A stretch of 11,037 nt of DNA from Chloroflexota bacterium (lineage in GTDB: Bacteria; Chloroflexota; UBA6077): the NCBI GenBank assembly GCA_021806765.1, contig JAJZQR010000172.1, positions 1-11,037 of the forward strand. Direction: 5' to 3'. The notes under the pieces are model-generated. The model ran no database searches. It had not been told where the DNA came from and saw only the letters and a program-made list of their open reading frames with translations. This document shows positions 1-6,817 of this stretch, piece by piece. The number at the start of each line of letters is the position of its first letter. The stretch's first letter is position 1. A program made the position numbers and the translations under genes.

Positions 1-1451
1 ACCCATACCACAGGCAGGTCGTACTCCACCGCTGTGGCTACGGCGTTGTTGAACATCAGGAACCCGCCGTCCCCGCACACCGCGACGACCGGGCGATCAG
101 GGGCGGCCAGCTTGGCCCCCAGCACCCCGCCCACGGCAAACCCCATGGAGGCGAAGCCCCAGGACTGGAGCAGGCTCTGAGGCCGGTAGGTGCCCCACTG
201 CTCCACCAGCCAGTTGTGGTGGATACCCACGTCGGCCAGGACGATGGCCTCCTCCGGCAGCACAGCCCTCAGGTCGGTGACCAGCCGGTCGGGCCGGATC
301 GGCACCGCCTCCGACTCCCGTGCCGGCGCCAGGAAACTCTCCCATTCCGCCTTCCATCGCCCCGCGTCGGCCACGAAGGCTCGATGACACTCGCGAGCCT
401 CGGCTGCCCTCCGCTGAACCAGCGCGATCAACTGCCGCAGGACCGAGCGCACGTCGCCCAGGATGCCCACGGTGGGGGGGTAGTTCCGCCCCAACTCCTG
501 AGGATCGATCTCCACGTGGATCAGCTTGGTGGGGGGTATGCTGTAGGTGAAGCCCGGCAGCCACGCGCTGGTGGCCCGATCGTCGAAGCGGGTCCCCAGG
601 GCCAGGATTACGTCGGCGGTGCGGGTGGCCTGGTTGCATGCGTAGGTGCCGTTGCGTCCCGTGGGCCCCAGGGCCAGGGGATGCCTCTCGTCCAGGGCGC
701 CCTTACCCAGAGGGGTCGTCCCCACCGGGATCTCCAGCAGCTCTGCCAGGGTGCGCAGCTCCTCCGCCGCCTCGGCCAGATGAAGGCCGTTTCCCGCCAC
801 GATCACCGGGCGCTCGGCCCCCAGTAGCAGCTCGGCCGCCTGGGCCACGGCCTCCGGATCACCTGCGCTGCGGGAGGTGATCCCGGAGCGCCACTCTGCC
901 GGCTCCGGGATATCCGCTTCCGTAGCTTCGACGAAGACGTTGAGTGGAACGTCCAGATGGACCGGGCCAGGGCGTCCCGTCATCATGAGGCTGAAGGCCT
1001 GGCGCATGGACAGCGGCAGCATATCCGGCCGGGTGACCTGAAAGGAGCGCTTAACGTAGGGCCGCATGACCGAGGTGAAGTCACCCTGGAAATGACGACC
1101 GGTCTCCTGGAAGGGGCCTCTATTGAACTGGGTGGTAGGCACATTGCCGGTGATGGCCAGGAAGGCCGAGGAGTCCAGAAAGGCCGATGCGATGGCCACC
1201 GGCATCTGGGCCGACCCCGGTCCGCAGGAGGTGAAAGTAGCCACTGGGCGGTGGATCAGCCGGAAGTAGGCATCGGCCATGAAACCGGCGATAGCCTCGT
1301 GGTGGACGGATACCGTCTTGATCCTGTCGCGACGATCATAGACGGCATCCAGGAAGCCAATGATCCCGTGGCCGCACAGGCCAAAGAGGTAGGGCACCTG
1401 CTCCTCTACCAGATAGTCGACGATGATCTCTGCTCCCTTGTAGCTGGGCAT
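1..1451 (-). CDS. ThDP-dependent enzyme 1, acetolactate synthase large-subunit-like (3' end outside window)
   Basis: The gene starts at ATG 1451 behind AGGAGG (1463-1458) with a 6-base spacer. It reads open for 483 codons to the window edge, so roughly the last 70-110 residues are missing. The architecture is that of the acetolactate synthase superfamily. The N-terminal pyrimidine-binding domain carries the catalytic glutamate, E52, in VHHEAIAGF. A conserved SCGPGS loop lies at 75-80 and FQE at 114-116. GRPGPVHLDVP precedes the central domain. The diphosphate-binding GDGGF motif starts at residue 460; its partner Asn lies past the edge. Such enzymes decarboxylate or ligate 2-oxo acids in the cytoplasm using thiamine diphosphate and Mg2+. 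No small regulatory (ACT) subunit is visible next to it, which argues against a branched-chain biosynthetic role. It is the last visible gene of the tct operon, 204 bases after the MmgE/PrpD gene, so a catabolic substrate is likely. Sulfoacetaldehyde acetyltransferase, oxalyl-CoA decarboxylase or other relatives cannot be excluded. Confidence 0.9.
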   Translation of the reverse strand, partial: MPSYKGAEIIVDYLVEEQVPYLFGLCGHGIIGFLDAVYDRRDRIKTVSVHHEAIAGFMADAYFRLIHRPVATFTSCGPGSAQMPVAIASAFLDSSAFLAITGNVPTTQFNRGPFQETGRHFQGDFTSVMRPYVKRSFQVTRPDMLPLSMRQAFSLMMTGRPGPVHLDVPLNVFVEATEADIPEPAEWRSGITSRSAGDPEAVAQAAELLLGAERPVIVAGNGLHLAEAAEELRTLAELLEIPVGTTPLGKGALDERHPLALGPTGRNGTYACNQATRTADVILALGTRFDDRATSAWLPGFTYSIPPTKLIHVEIDPQELGRNYPPTVGILGDVRSVLRQLIALVQRRAAEARECHRAFVADAGRWKAEWESFLAPARESEAVPIRPDRLVTDLRAVLPEEAIVLADVGIHHNWLVEQWGTYRPQSLLQSWGFASMGFAVGGVLGAKLAAPDRPVVAVCGDGGFLMFNNAVATAVEYDLPVVW

Positions 1452-1598
1452 CCCTTTCCTCCTAGACGTTTAGTGAACCGACCAACCGCCGCCAACCGAG
1501 CGCCGACCCATACCGGCTCGTAGCGGGCGACCCGACCGGTCATAAGACGGGAAGGGCTGGTCCTCGCCATCGCCTCAGGCGCGAATTCAGGGTCCCGC

Positions 1599-1652
1599 GG
1601 CCGGCGCTAACCGGCCTCTGGGCAGGATAGAGGCAGGCCATCTTCCAGAGGC
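1599..1652 (-). other. Inverted repeats between the MmgE/PrpD gene and ThDP enzyme 1
   Basis: Two inverted repeats follow the MmgE/PrpD stop codon. GCCTCTGG (1614-1621) pairs with CCAGAGGC (1645-1652) across 23 bases. GGCCGG (1599-1604) pairs with CCGGCC (1611-1616) across 6 bases. The two would compete for overlapping bases. No U-tract follows on the minus strand, so a classical intrinsic terminator is not supported. They may slow, process or attenuate the transcript before the ThDP gene, or mean nothing in DNA this GC-rich. Confidence 0.3.
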
Positions 1653-1655
1653 GGG

Positions 1656-3011
1656 CTAGCTCAGCGAGTTGAGCGAGGACATGAAGGGTCGCACCGAACC
1701 CAGCTTCTCGAGATGGGCTACGGAGTCCAGAACCTCCTCTGTGGCCCGCAGCGAGATGCGATCCCGGCTGTAGGTGCGGAACTTCCCCTCGACCTCGCTC
1801 CAGGAGAGGGGTTTCTCGGGAGATCCCTTGGGCACGTCGCAGCGGGTGGACAGGATAGCTCCGGCCACCGTCTCCACCTCTACCAGGGTCTGCACCCCGG
1901 TTAGCTGCGGGTCGAGCCGCACCTCCACCTGCTCCGCCGCAGAATGCTTCAGCCGAGGGTCGTTGTAGCGGGCGGGCTCGAACTGGGCCAGGGTCAGGGC
2001 TCGGTCGTGGAGCACCACGGCCGCGGCGTAGTGAGACGAGAGCAACGCCTCGAACTTGCCGTTGTAGTGGGAGAAGCCACCGTGCATGTCGAAGGCGGTC
2101 TTGCCCAGGGCAACGCGGATCTTCCGCACCTGCTCGGGCTTCAGATCGTGCTGCTCCACCAACACGAACATGGCCGTGATCAGCCCCTGGATGGTGGAGG
2201 CGGAGGGCCACAACCGAAGGGCGATCTGCTCCAACTCCCACCGGTCGCCCAACCCCGCAGTGACGGCCTCCGGCTTGCCCCCGTTGGAGTAGCTGGTGTA
2301 CAGCCCGCCGTCGGCGGCGGTGAGGAACTGGTGGGTAGCCACGAAGTGCTGCTGGGCGAGCAGAGCCGCCATCAACCCGGATAGCGCACCCCGGCACTGG
2401 TGGAACTTGACCGTGGGGGTCCCCCAGGCGGCGAAGGTGCCCGCGGACTGGCTGCCGGCCAAGCCAAATGCGGCCGCCATGAGATCGGGATCGAGTCTCA
2501 GCAACCGGCCCGCGGCTGCGGCTGCCCCGAAGGGGCCGATGACGCCCGGGCCGTGCCACCCCCGACTCCTGAAGGCAGGGTAGTCGAGACCTATCCCGAT
2601 CCGTGTAGTAGTCTCCAGCCCCGCCGCCAGGGCGACCAGCAGGTCGCGCCCGGAGCAGGAGTCCCTCTCGGCCACGGCCAGGGCCGGCGGCACGATCTCG
2701 GGCGTCACGTGGGTAGTGGTCGCCCGGTGCACGTCGCACATGGTGACCGCCGTGATCAGATAGCCGTTCAACAGCACGGCACCGGCCAGGGAGGATCGAC
2801 CACCGCCGAGGACAGTGCTCTCCTTCGACTGGCCCAGGGCCGAGGCGAAGGCCGAGACCTGCGGGGTCTCCTCTCCCTTATGGCCGGCCAGGGCGCAGGA
2901 CAGAGCGTCCAGCAGCAACAGCTTGCAGCGCTCTCGGACGCGCTCGGGGATGTCGTCGTAGCTGAGGGTAGAGACGAAACCGGCTAGCGTTTCGGTGGTG
3001 TCGCCCACCAT
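1656..3011 (-). CDS. MmgE/PrpD family protein
   Basis: A 451-residue protein of normal length for the MmgE/PrpD family, which includes 2-methylcitrate dehydratase, cis-aconitate (itaconate-forming) decarboxylase and iminodisuccinate epimerase. ATG 3011 follows AAGGAGG (3022-3016) by four bases. Family landmarks appear in order: LLLLDALSCALAG (31-43), LNGYLITAVTMCDVHR (81-96), HVTPEIVPPALAVAE (101-115), GPFGAAAAAGRL (159-170) and TPTVKFHQCRGALSGLMAAL (199-218). D93, H101, H153 and K202 sit at about the spacing of the active-site Asp, two His and Lys reported for human cis-aconitate decarboxylase (my alignment by eye). The protein is probably cytoplasmic and acts without a metal cluster. Lying directly after the tctBAC genes, it probably acts on the imported carboxylate by dehydration, decarboxylation or epimerisation. 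The family is functionally mixed, so the reaction remains unassigned. Confidence 0.93.
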   Translation of the reverse strand: MVGDTTETLAGFVSTLSYDDIPERVRERCKLLLLDALSCALAGHKGEETPQVSAFASALGQSKESTVLGGGRSSLAGAVLLNGYLITAVTMCDVHRATTTHVTPEIVPPALAVAERDSCSGRDLLVALAAGLETTTRIGIGLDYPAFRSRGWHGPGVIGPFGAAAAAGRLLRLDPDLMAAAFGLAGSQSAGTFAAWGTPTVKFHQCRGALSGLMAALLAQQHFVATHQFLTAADGGLYTSYSNGGKPEAVTAGLGDRWELEQIALRLWPSASTIQGLITAMFVLVEQHDLKPEQVRKIRVALGKTAFDMHGGFSHYNGKFEALLSSHYAAAVVLHDRALTLAQFEPARYNDPRLKHSAAEQVEVRLDPQLTGVQTLVEVETVAGAILSTRCDVPKGSPEKPLSWSEVEGKFRTYSRDRISLRATEEVLDSVAHLEKLGSVRPFMSSLNSLS

Positions 3012-3042
3012 CGGGCCTCCTTAAGTGGTTTTGTGAGCTGCC

Positions 3043-3093
3043 TTCGGAGTTGGGGCCGGCGGTCCGATGCCGGCCCCAACGTCATCCTCCGAA
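3043..3093 (-). other. Strong hairpin between tctC and the MmgE/PrpD gene
   Basis: A perfect 12-bp inverted repeat, GTTGGGGCCGGC (3049-3060) with GCCGGCCCCAAC (3069-3080), encloses an 8-base loop. Outer arms TTCGGAG (3043-3049) and CTCCGAA (3087-3093) add a second stem level across a short bulge. It lies 38 bases past the tctC stop codon and 31 bases before the MmgE/PrpD start. Minus-strand transcripts would form it, but the bases after it are not U-rich. It therefore looks more like an mRNA-stabilising or processing hairpin after a highly expressed binding-protein gene, or a partial terminator. Confidence 0.7.
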
Positions 3094-3130
3094 CCTTGGG
3101 GTTAGGAGCCGTCTCCGGGGACTATGCGGC

Positions 3131-4222
3131 TTACTTCTGCTTGGTGCTGTCCAGCACCATCTGGACGGTCTTCTCCGTCGCCAGCCAGTAGTCCAGGTAC
3201 TCCTTGGACCCCAGGTAACGGGTGCCCAGCATCATCTTGTCGAACTGCTGCTTGTTGGCCGGGTCGCCCTCGATCTTCTTGATCGCGTTCGCCATGACGT
3301 TCACGATCTCTGCGGGCGTGCCGGCAAGCATCGAAATGCCCCGAGAGGAAGCCATGGACACGTCGTATCCCATCGACTTGGCGGTCTTGACGCCCGGCAG
3401 GAACTTGCTCTCCTGGTCGTCGAAGACCACCAGCGCCTCCAGCTCGCCACTCTTGACGCCCGGCGCGGTCTCCGACATGGTGTTAAGCTCCACCTCGAGG
3501 TGGCCGCCCAGCAGAGCGGCCCGCTGCTCACCCTGCTGCTCGAAGAACATGTGGGCGAACTTGATGCCGGCCGCCTTCTCCAGCTGCACACCAGCCACAT
3601 GGGAGGTGTTCATCAGCCCGGAGGAACTCGCCCGGAGCTTGCCGGGGTTGGCCTTGGCGTAGTCGATCAGATCCTTCAGGGTCTTGTACTGGCTACCCTT
3701 CTTGACGGACAGCACCACCGGATCGAAAGCGAAGTTGGCCACCAGCGCCAGGTTCTTCAAGGTGAACACGGCCTTGCGCTCGGGATCCAGGTAGCTGGCC
3801 GGGGTGCCTGGCAGCAGAGACCAGACGACGGTGTAGCCGTCCGGCTTGGCGGTGGTGACGAACTCGGTCATGCCCACCTGCCCGCTGCCTCCTGCCTTAT
3901 TGACGATGGGCATCTGCACCCCGAGTTCCTTTTCCAGCAAGGGCTGGAGGGTTCGAGCGGTGATGTCGGCACCGCCGCCCGAGCCGTAGGGAACGTTCTG
4001 GGTGATGACCTTGCCCTTCTGAGGCCACTCGACCTTTGCAGGAGCCGCGGTCGGTGCAGCCGCAGCCGCGGGAGCGGCTGCCTGGGTAGGTGCAGGCGCC
4101 GGGGCAGCAGGCTTGGCTGGCGCCTGGGTCGGAGCCGGAGCGGGGGCAGCCGAACTGCAACCGGCGATCACGAGCATTGCCGCTGATGCGATGGCCACCA
4201 CTAGGACGATTAGGCGCTTCAT
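3131..4222 (-). CDS. tctC: Tripartite tricarboxylate transporter substrate-binding lipoprotein (TctC/Bug family)
   Basis: A 363-residue extracytoplasmic solute-binding protein. ATG 4222 is preferred because AAGGAGG (4234-4228) lies five bases upstream and it begins a clean lipoprotein signal: MKR, a hydrophobic core, then VIAGC with the lipidated cysteine at 22. The reading frame stays open 64 codons further upstream, so a longer form is possible. Residues 25-63 are a flexible Ala/Pro linker with APAPTQA twice (28-34 and 42-48). The binding domain follows, with VPYGSGGGADITAR (77-90) and NKAGGSGQVG (108-117), both typical of TctC/Bug proteins, and it runs to the usual C-terminus. It should capture a carboxylate outside the membrane and hand it to TctA/TctB. 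The ligand is not predictable; family members bind citrate, other di- and tricarboxylates, aromatic acids or amino acids. Lipid anchoring and the long linker differ from the soluble periplasmic TctC of Proteobacteria and suggest Chloroflexota-like biology. Confidence 0.95.
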   Translation of the reverse strand: MKRLIVLVVAIASAAMLVIAGCSSAAPAPAPTQAPAKPAAPAPAPTQAAAPAAAAAPTAAPAKVEWPQKGKVITQNVPYGSGGGADITARTLQPLLEKELGVQMPIVNKAGGSGQVGMTEFVTTAKPDGYTVVWSLLPGTPASYLDPERKAVFTLKNLALVANFAFDPVVLSVKKGSQYKTLKDLIDYAKANPGKLRASSSGLMNTSHVAGVQLEKAAGIKFAHMFFEQQGEQRAALLGGHLEVELNTMSETAPGVKSGELEALVVFDDQESKFLPGVKTAKSMGYDVSMASSRGISMLAGTPAEIVNVMANAIKKIEGDPANKQQFDKMMLGTRYLGSKEYLDYWLATEKTVQMVLDSTKQK

Positions 4223-4429
4223 TTCCTCCTCCTTGCGAAGCTTGAGACCCAACACGAGTCCTTGCCGCCAGAGTCGCCCTGCCCACAAGGGCTGCATGAA
4301 CCTCCTTTCCTCAACAGTGAGAGGTGAAATCGCTGCGCTCATGGCTCCTGGCAGTCTGTCCTTTGCCATCCTTGCCGACCAGTGGCCGTCTGCATCTCGC
4401 TCCTTGCGCCCCACTACTCGCCGGCCACG

Positions 4430-5935
4430 TCAGACCTCCGCGTCCCCCCGCACCACCTCCGACGACTTGGGTAGGGCGCGTATGGCGAAGGACATGAAGA
4501 TCACCGCCGCCAGGATCAGGAAGGTGAGGGAGATGGGACGGGTGAACAGGATAGTTATGTCGCCCCCCGACATCACCATGGACTTGTAGAGGGAGCGCTC
4601 CATCATGGGACCCAGGATGAAGGTGAGGATGGCCGGGGCCAGGGGGAATTCCAGCTTCTTGAGGACGTACCCCACCACCCCGAAGCCGATCATGACCCAG
4701 ACGTCGAAGATGGTGTTGTTGGCACTGTAGGAACCCACGATCATGATCGCCAGGATCACGGCGAACAGTATGCCGTAGGGGATCTTCATCACCTGAACCC
4801 ACACGGGGATCAAGGGCAGGTTCAGGATCAGCAGCATGATGTTGCCGATGTACAGGCTGGCTATGACTCCCCAAACCAGGTCGGGCCGCTCCCGAAACAG
4901 CTGCGGGCCGGGGGTGAGGCCATTGATGATAAAGGCGCTCATCAGCACCGCCATGACCGGTGCGCTGGGGATCCCCAGGGTGAACATGGGGATGAGAGCC
5001 GAGTTGGCGTGGGCGTTGTTGGCCGTCTCCGGTCCCGCGACCCCCTCTATGACGCCGGTGCCGAATTTCTCCGGGTACCTGGACATCCTCCTCTCGACGA
5101 CGTAGGAGATGAAGGAGGAAACGGCCACCCCCATGCCCGGAAGGATCCCCAGGAAGAAGCCGACCACGGTGCCTCGGAGGGCGGGCCACACCGAGTTCTT
5201 GACCTCCTCGCGCGATGGAATGAGCCCCTTCATCTTGGTGGTGACGATCTGTCGGGTCTCCTGTTCCAGGTTCACCAGGATGTCGCTGAGGCCGAACAAC
5301 CCGATGATGACGGAGATGAACTCCAATCCGTCCAGCAGCTCCTCCTGGTCGAAGGTGAACCGGGGCGTCCCCTGCACCGAGTCCAGCCCCACCAGGGAGA
5401 TGAACATGCCGAACACCCCCACCATCAGCGACTTGAGCAGCGACTTGCCCGCCAGCCCCATGCCCAGGGCGAGGCCCATCACGATCAGGGAGAAGAACTC
5501 GGGCGGGCCCAGCCTCAGCGCCAGGACCGCCAGGGGAGGCGCGGCCACCACCAGCCCCAGGGTCGCCATGCTCCCACCGAAGAAGGAGCCCAGGGCCGCG
5601 ATGCTGAGGGCAGCCCCGGCCCTGCCCTTCTTGGCCATCTGGTGTCCGTCCAGCATGGTGACGACCGAGGAGGCCTCGCCCGGCACGTTCAACAGCACGG
5701 TGGTTATGGTCCCGCCGTACTGGGATCCGTAGAAGATGGCCGACAGCATGATGATGGCGCCAGTAGCCGGGAGATGGAAGGTCAGCGGGATCAGGAGCGC
5801 CGTGCCCGCAGCTGGGCCAATGCCGGGCAGGATCCCCACCAGCGTCCCCCAGACGCAACCCAATAAGGCATAGGTCAGGTTCTCTGGGGTCAGGGCTATA
5901 GTAAATCCCATCAGGAGGTTCTGGAGCGTTTCCAC
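4430..5935 (-). CDS. tctA: Tripartite tricarboxylate transporter large membrane subunit (TctA family)
   Basis: A 501-residue polytopic membrane protein, the expected length for TctA (about 12 transmembrane segments). It carries the duplicated family signatures: GILPGIGPAAGTALLIP (34-50), SQYGGT (71-76), LLNVPGEASS (81-90) with LDGHQMAKKG (95-104), then the second-half GILPGMG (263-269) and GVAGPETANNA (298-308) with LGIPSAP (320-326). It forms the ion-coupled substrate channel of the TTT transporter in the cytoplasmic membrane. The start is GTG 5935, behind TAGGAGG with a 7-base spacer; this Shine-Dalgarno site overlaps the stop codon of tctB, so the two are translationally close-coupled. A 207-base gap separates it from tctC. 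A longer ORF in another frame over the same bases is a codon-bias shadow. Confidence 0.96.
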   Translation of the reverse strand: METLQNLLMGFTIALTPENLTYALLGCVWGTLVGILPGIGPAAGTALLIPLTFHLPATGAIIMLSAIFYGSQYGGTITTVLLNVPGEASSVVTMLDGHQMAKKGRAGAALSIAALGSFFGGSMATLGLVVAAPPLAVLALRLGPPEFFSLIVMGLALGMGLAGKSLLKSLMVGVFGMFISLVGLDSVQGTPRFTFDQEELLDGLEFISVIIGLFGLSDILVNLEQETRQIVTTKMKGLIPSREEVKNSVWPALRGTVVGFFLGILPGMGVAVSSFISYVVERRMSRYPEKFGTGVIEGVAGPETANNAHANSALIPMFTLGIPSAPVMAVLMSAFIINGLTPGPQLFRERPDLVWGVIASLYIGNIMLLILNLPLIPVWVQVMKIPYGILFAVILAIMIVGSYSANNTIFDVWVMIGFGVVGYVLKKLEFPLAPAILTFILGPMMERSLYKSMVMSGGDITILFTRPISLTFLILAAVIFMSFAIRALPKSSEVVRGDAEV

Positions 5936-5945
5936 CTGGTGCCTC

Positions 5946-6425
5946 CTACAGTCCCAGATTGGCGAGGAACTCGATGTTGGACAGGGGGAGCTGCACGTCC
6001 AACATGGATCTGAACAGGTAGGTCATGCCCCAGCTCAGGCCCACGGACAGGATCAGGGTGAGTAACAGCCTCTGCCGCCCCAGAGCGAACAGCAGGATCA
6101 GCAGGAAGGCGAACATAGTCAGCAGAAAGCCGAGGTAGCCCAGCAGGAAGGCGAATAGACAGAGAGCCGCGATCACCGCCACAATTCGTATGGAGGCGAT
6201 GCGATCAGGGACCAGATCCATGGCAGATCCGCTTGCCGGGCCGCGGGTAACCTGCAACAACCAGATGGTGGAGAAGAGGGCCATCAAGACGCCGCACCAG
6301 AAGGGGAAGAAGCCGGGGCCGGGGCCGTACTCGGTGTAGTAGTTGATCCTGATGCGGGACTCCACCATCACATAGGCGGACCCCGCCAAGATGATGAGAC
6401 TCGCCACCTGGTAGACGCGGCGCAT
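5946..6425 (-). CDS. tctB: Tripartite tricarboxylate transporter small membrane subunit (TctB family)
   Basis: A 159-residue membrane protein with about four predicted transmembrane segments, the normal form of TctB. GPGPGFFP at 34-41 is the family's hallmark after the first helix, and the C-terminal MTYLFRSMLDVQLP is also typical. ATG 6425 is chosen over an in-frame ATG at 6464 because GGGAGGTG lies a suitable distance upstream and the shorter form opens directly with MRR and a hydrophobic helix. TctB is essential with TctA for transport, though its exact role is unclear. It is the first gene of the operon, 10 bases ahead of tctA, and is preceded by a leader of about 195 bases from the predicted promoter. 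Confidence 0.93.
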   Translation of the reverse strand: MRRVYQVASLIILAGSAYVMVESRIRINYYTEYGPGPGFFPFWCGVLMALFSTIWLLQVTRGPASGSAMDLVPDRIASIRIVAVIAALCLFAFLLGYLGFLLTMFAFLLILLFALGRQRLLLTLILSVGLSWGMTYLFRSMLDVQLPLSNIEFLANLGL

Positions 6426-6588
6426 GTATGCACCTCCCACATCCAGAAAGATCCGTCCAGCCAATTGGCAGAGAAACGAACCCGTGTGCCGCCGCCGTGC
6501 TCTCTATAGTAGACGTTGGACCCCACCGAGAAGGCCCACAGTCAGAACTACGAACCGAAGGACACCGGCAGAAGCTTTATGGATGCGC

Positions 6589-6605
6589 GTTGCGTATCAC
6601 GCAAC
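6589..6605. promoter_or_regulatory. Predicted IclR-type operator O1 (tct side)
   Basis: Perfect palindrome GTTGCG-TATCA-CGCAAC; the symmetry extends to 8-bp arms CGTTGCGT/ACGCAACG around ATC (6588-6606). Its near edge is 22 bases downstream of the predicted tctB -10 box, so a bound protein would lie at about +15 to +31 of that transcript. The adjacent IclR-family gene is the obvious candidate binder; this is inferred from position and from O2 having the same pattern. Confidence 0.65.
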
Positions 6606-6626
6606 GTGGTGCATTTCTGTTTCATT

Positions 6627-6655
6627 AGGATAGGGAGCAATGTGGCTGTTGTCAA
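6627..6655 (-). promoter_or_regulatory. Predicted sigma-70-type promoter for the tctBAC operon
   Basis: On the minus strand TTGACA (6655-6650) is followed after exactly 17 bases by TATCCT (6632-6627), a perfect -35 and a 4/6 -10 that keeps the key T-A-T...T. Transcription would begin near 6620, giving a leader of about 195 bases before tctB. Confidence 0.6.
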
Positions 6656-6672
6656 GCCCCTTCCGGCGGTTT

Positions 6673-6678
6673 CGCAAC
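6673..6678. promoter_or_regulatory. Isolated CGCAAC half-site between the two promoters
   Basis: A single CGCAAC hexamer lies between the two divergent -35 boxes, about 18 bases upstream of the tctB -35. It is 73 bases (about seven helical turns) from the identical half-site in O1. It could help activation or looping, or be chance. Confidence 0.35.
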
Positions 6679-6704
6679 GGGATTCGGCCTGGCAGCTGGA
6701 TATC

Positions 6705-6733
6705 TTGACAGGCGTGCTGGAGGCTGCCATCAT
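6705..6733 (+). promoter_or_regulatory. Predicted sigma-70-type promoter for the IclR-family gene
   Basis: TTGACA (6705-6710), a 17-base spacer, then CATCAT (6728-6733, 4/6 match to TATAAT). Transcription would begin near 6740, giving a leader of roughly 78 bases. A CATAGT at 6731-6736 is an alternative -10 but with an overlong spacer. Confidence 0.5.
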
Positions 6734-6757
6734 AGTAGCTGCAGATCTCCCGCCTAG

Positions 6758-6774
6758 GTTGCGCTTGGCGCAGC
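6758..6774. promoter_or_regulatory. Predicted IclR-type operator O2 (regulator side)
   Basis: GTTGCG-CTTGG-CGCAGC matches the O1 pattern with a single change in the outer part of the right half. The near edge is 25 bases past the predicted -10 box of the regulator gene, the same arrangement as O1 shows towards tctB. Two further GTTGCG hexamers follow at 6789-6794 and 6810-6815, spaced 31 and 21 bases, close to whole helical turns. This suggests autorepression. Confidence 0.55.
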
Positions 6775-6817
6775 ACTCCAGCTTTGCCGTTGCGCCACAG
6801 CTTCGGGGGGTTGCGAG

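Larger units (their letters stand above)
6426..6817. promoter_or_regulatory. Divergent control region between tctB and the IclR-family gene
   Basis: A 392-base non-coding stretch between two divergently transcribed genes. It contains one promoter per direction, two similar 17-bp palindromic sites, three additional GTTGCG/CGCAAC hexamers and a GCCAATTGGC palindrome (6460-6469) within the tctB leader. It is visibly richer in A/T around the promoters than the flanking genes. Short ORFs across it have no recognisable product and are treated as noise. Confidence 0.8.

Noticed and set aside
97..639. 180-codon minus-strand ORF at the left edge
   Set aside because: Out of frame with ThDP enzyme 1, which reads open from 1451 to the edge with its full set of motifs.
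1599..1616. GGCCGG...CCGGCC stem as an intrinsic terminator
   Set aside because: Only 6 bp and no U-tract on the minus strand; common by chance at this GC content. Kept only as a low-confidence structural note.
1540..2739. 399-codon minus-strand ORF over the MmgE/PrpD gene
   Set aside because: Arg/Gly/Pro-rich shadow frame without motifs; the 1656-3011 frame is an unmistakable MmgE/PrpD protein with a good ribosome-binding site.
3050..4186. 378-codon plus-strand ORF opposite tctC
   Set aside because: Antisense shadow with a low-complexity Arg/Ser/Gly end that mirrors the Ala/Pro linker codons; no recognisable domain.
4311..5858. 515-codon minus-strand ORF overlapping tctA in another frame, longer than tctA itself
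   Set aside because: Its translation is rich in Gly, Arg, His and Pro with no membrane pattern or family motif, whereas the tctA frame carries all TctA signatures. It is a high-GC shadow.
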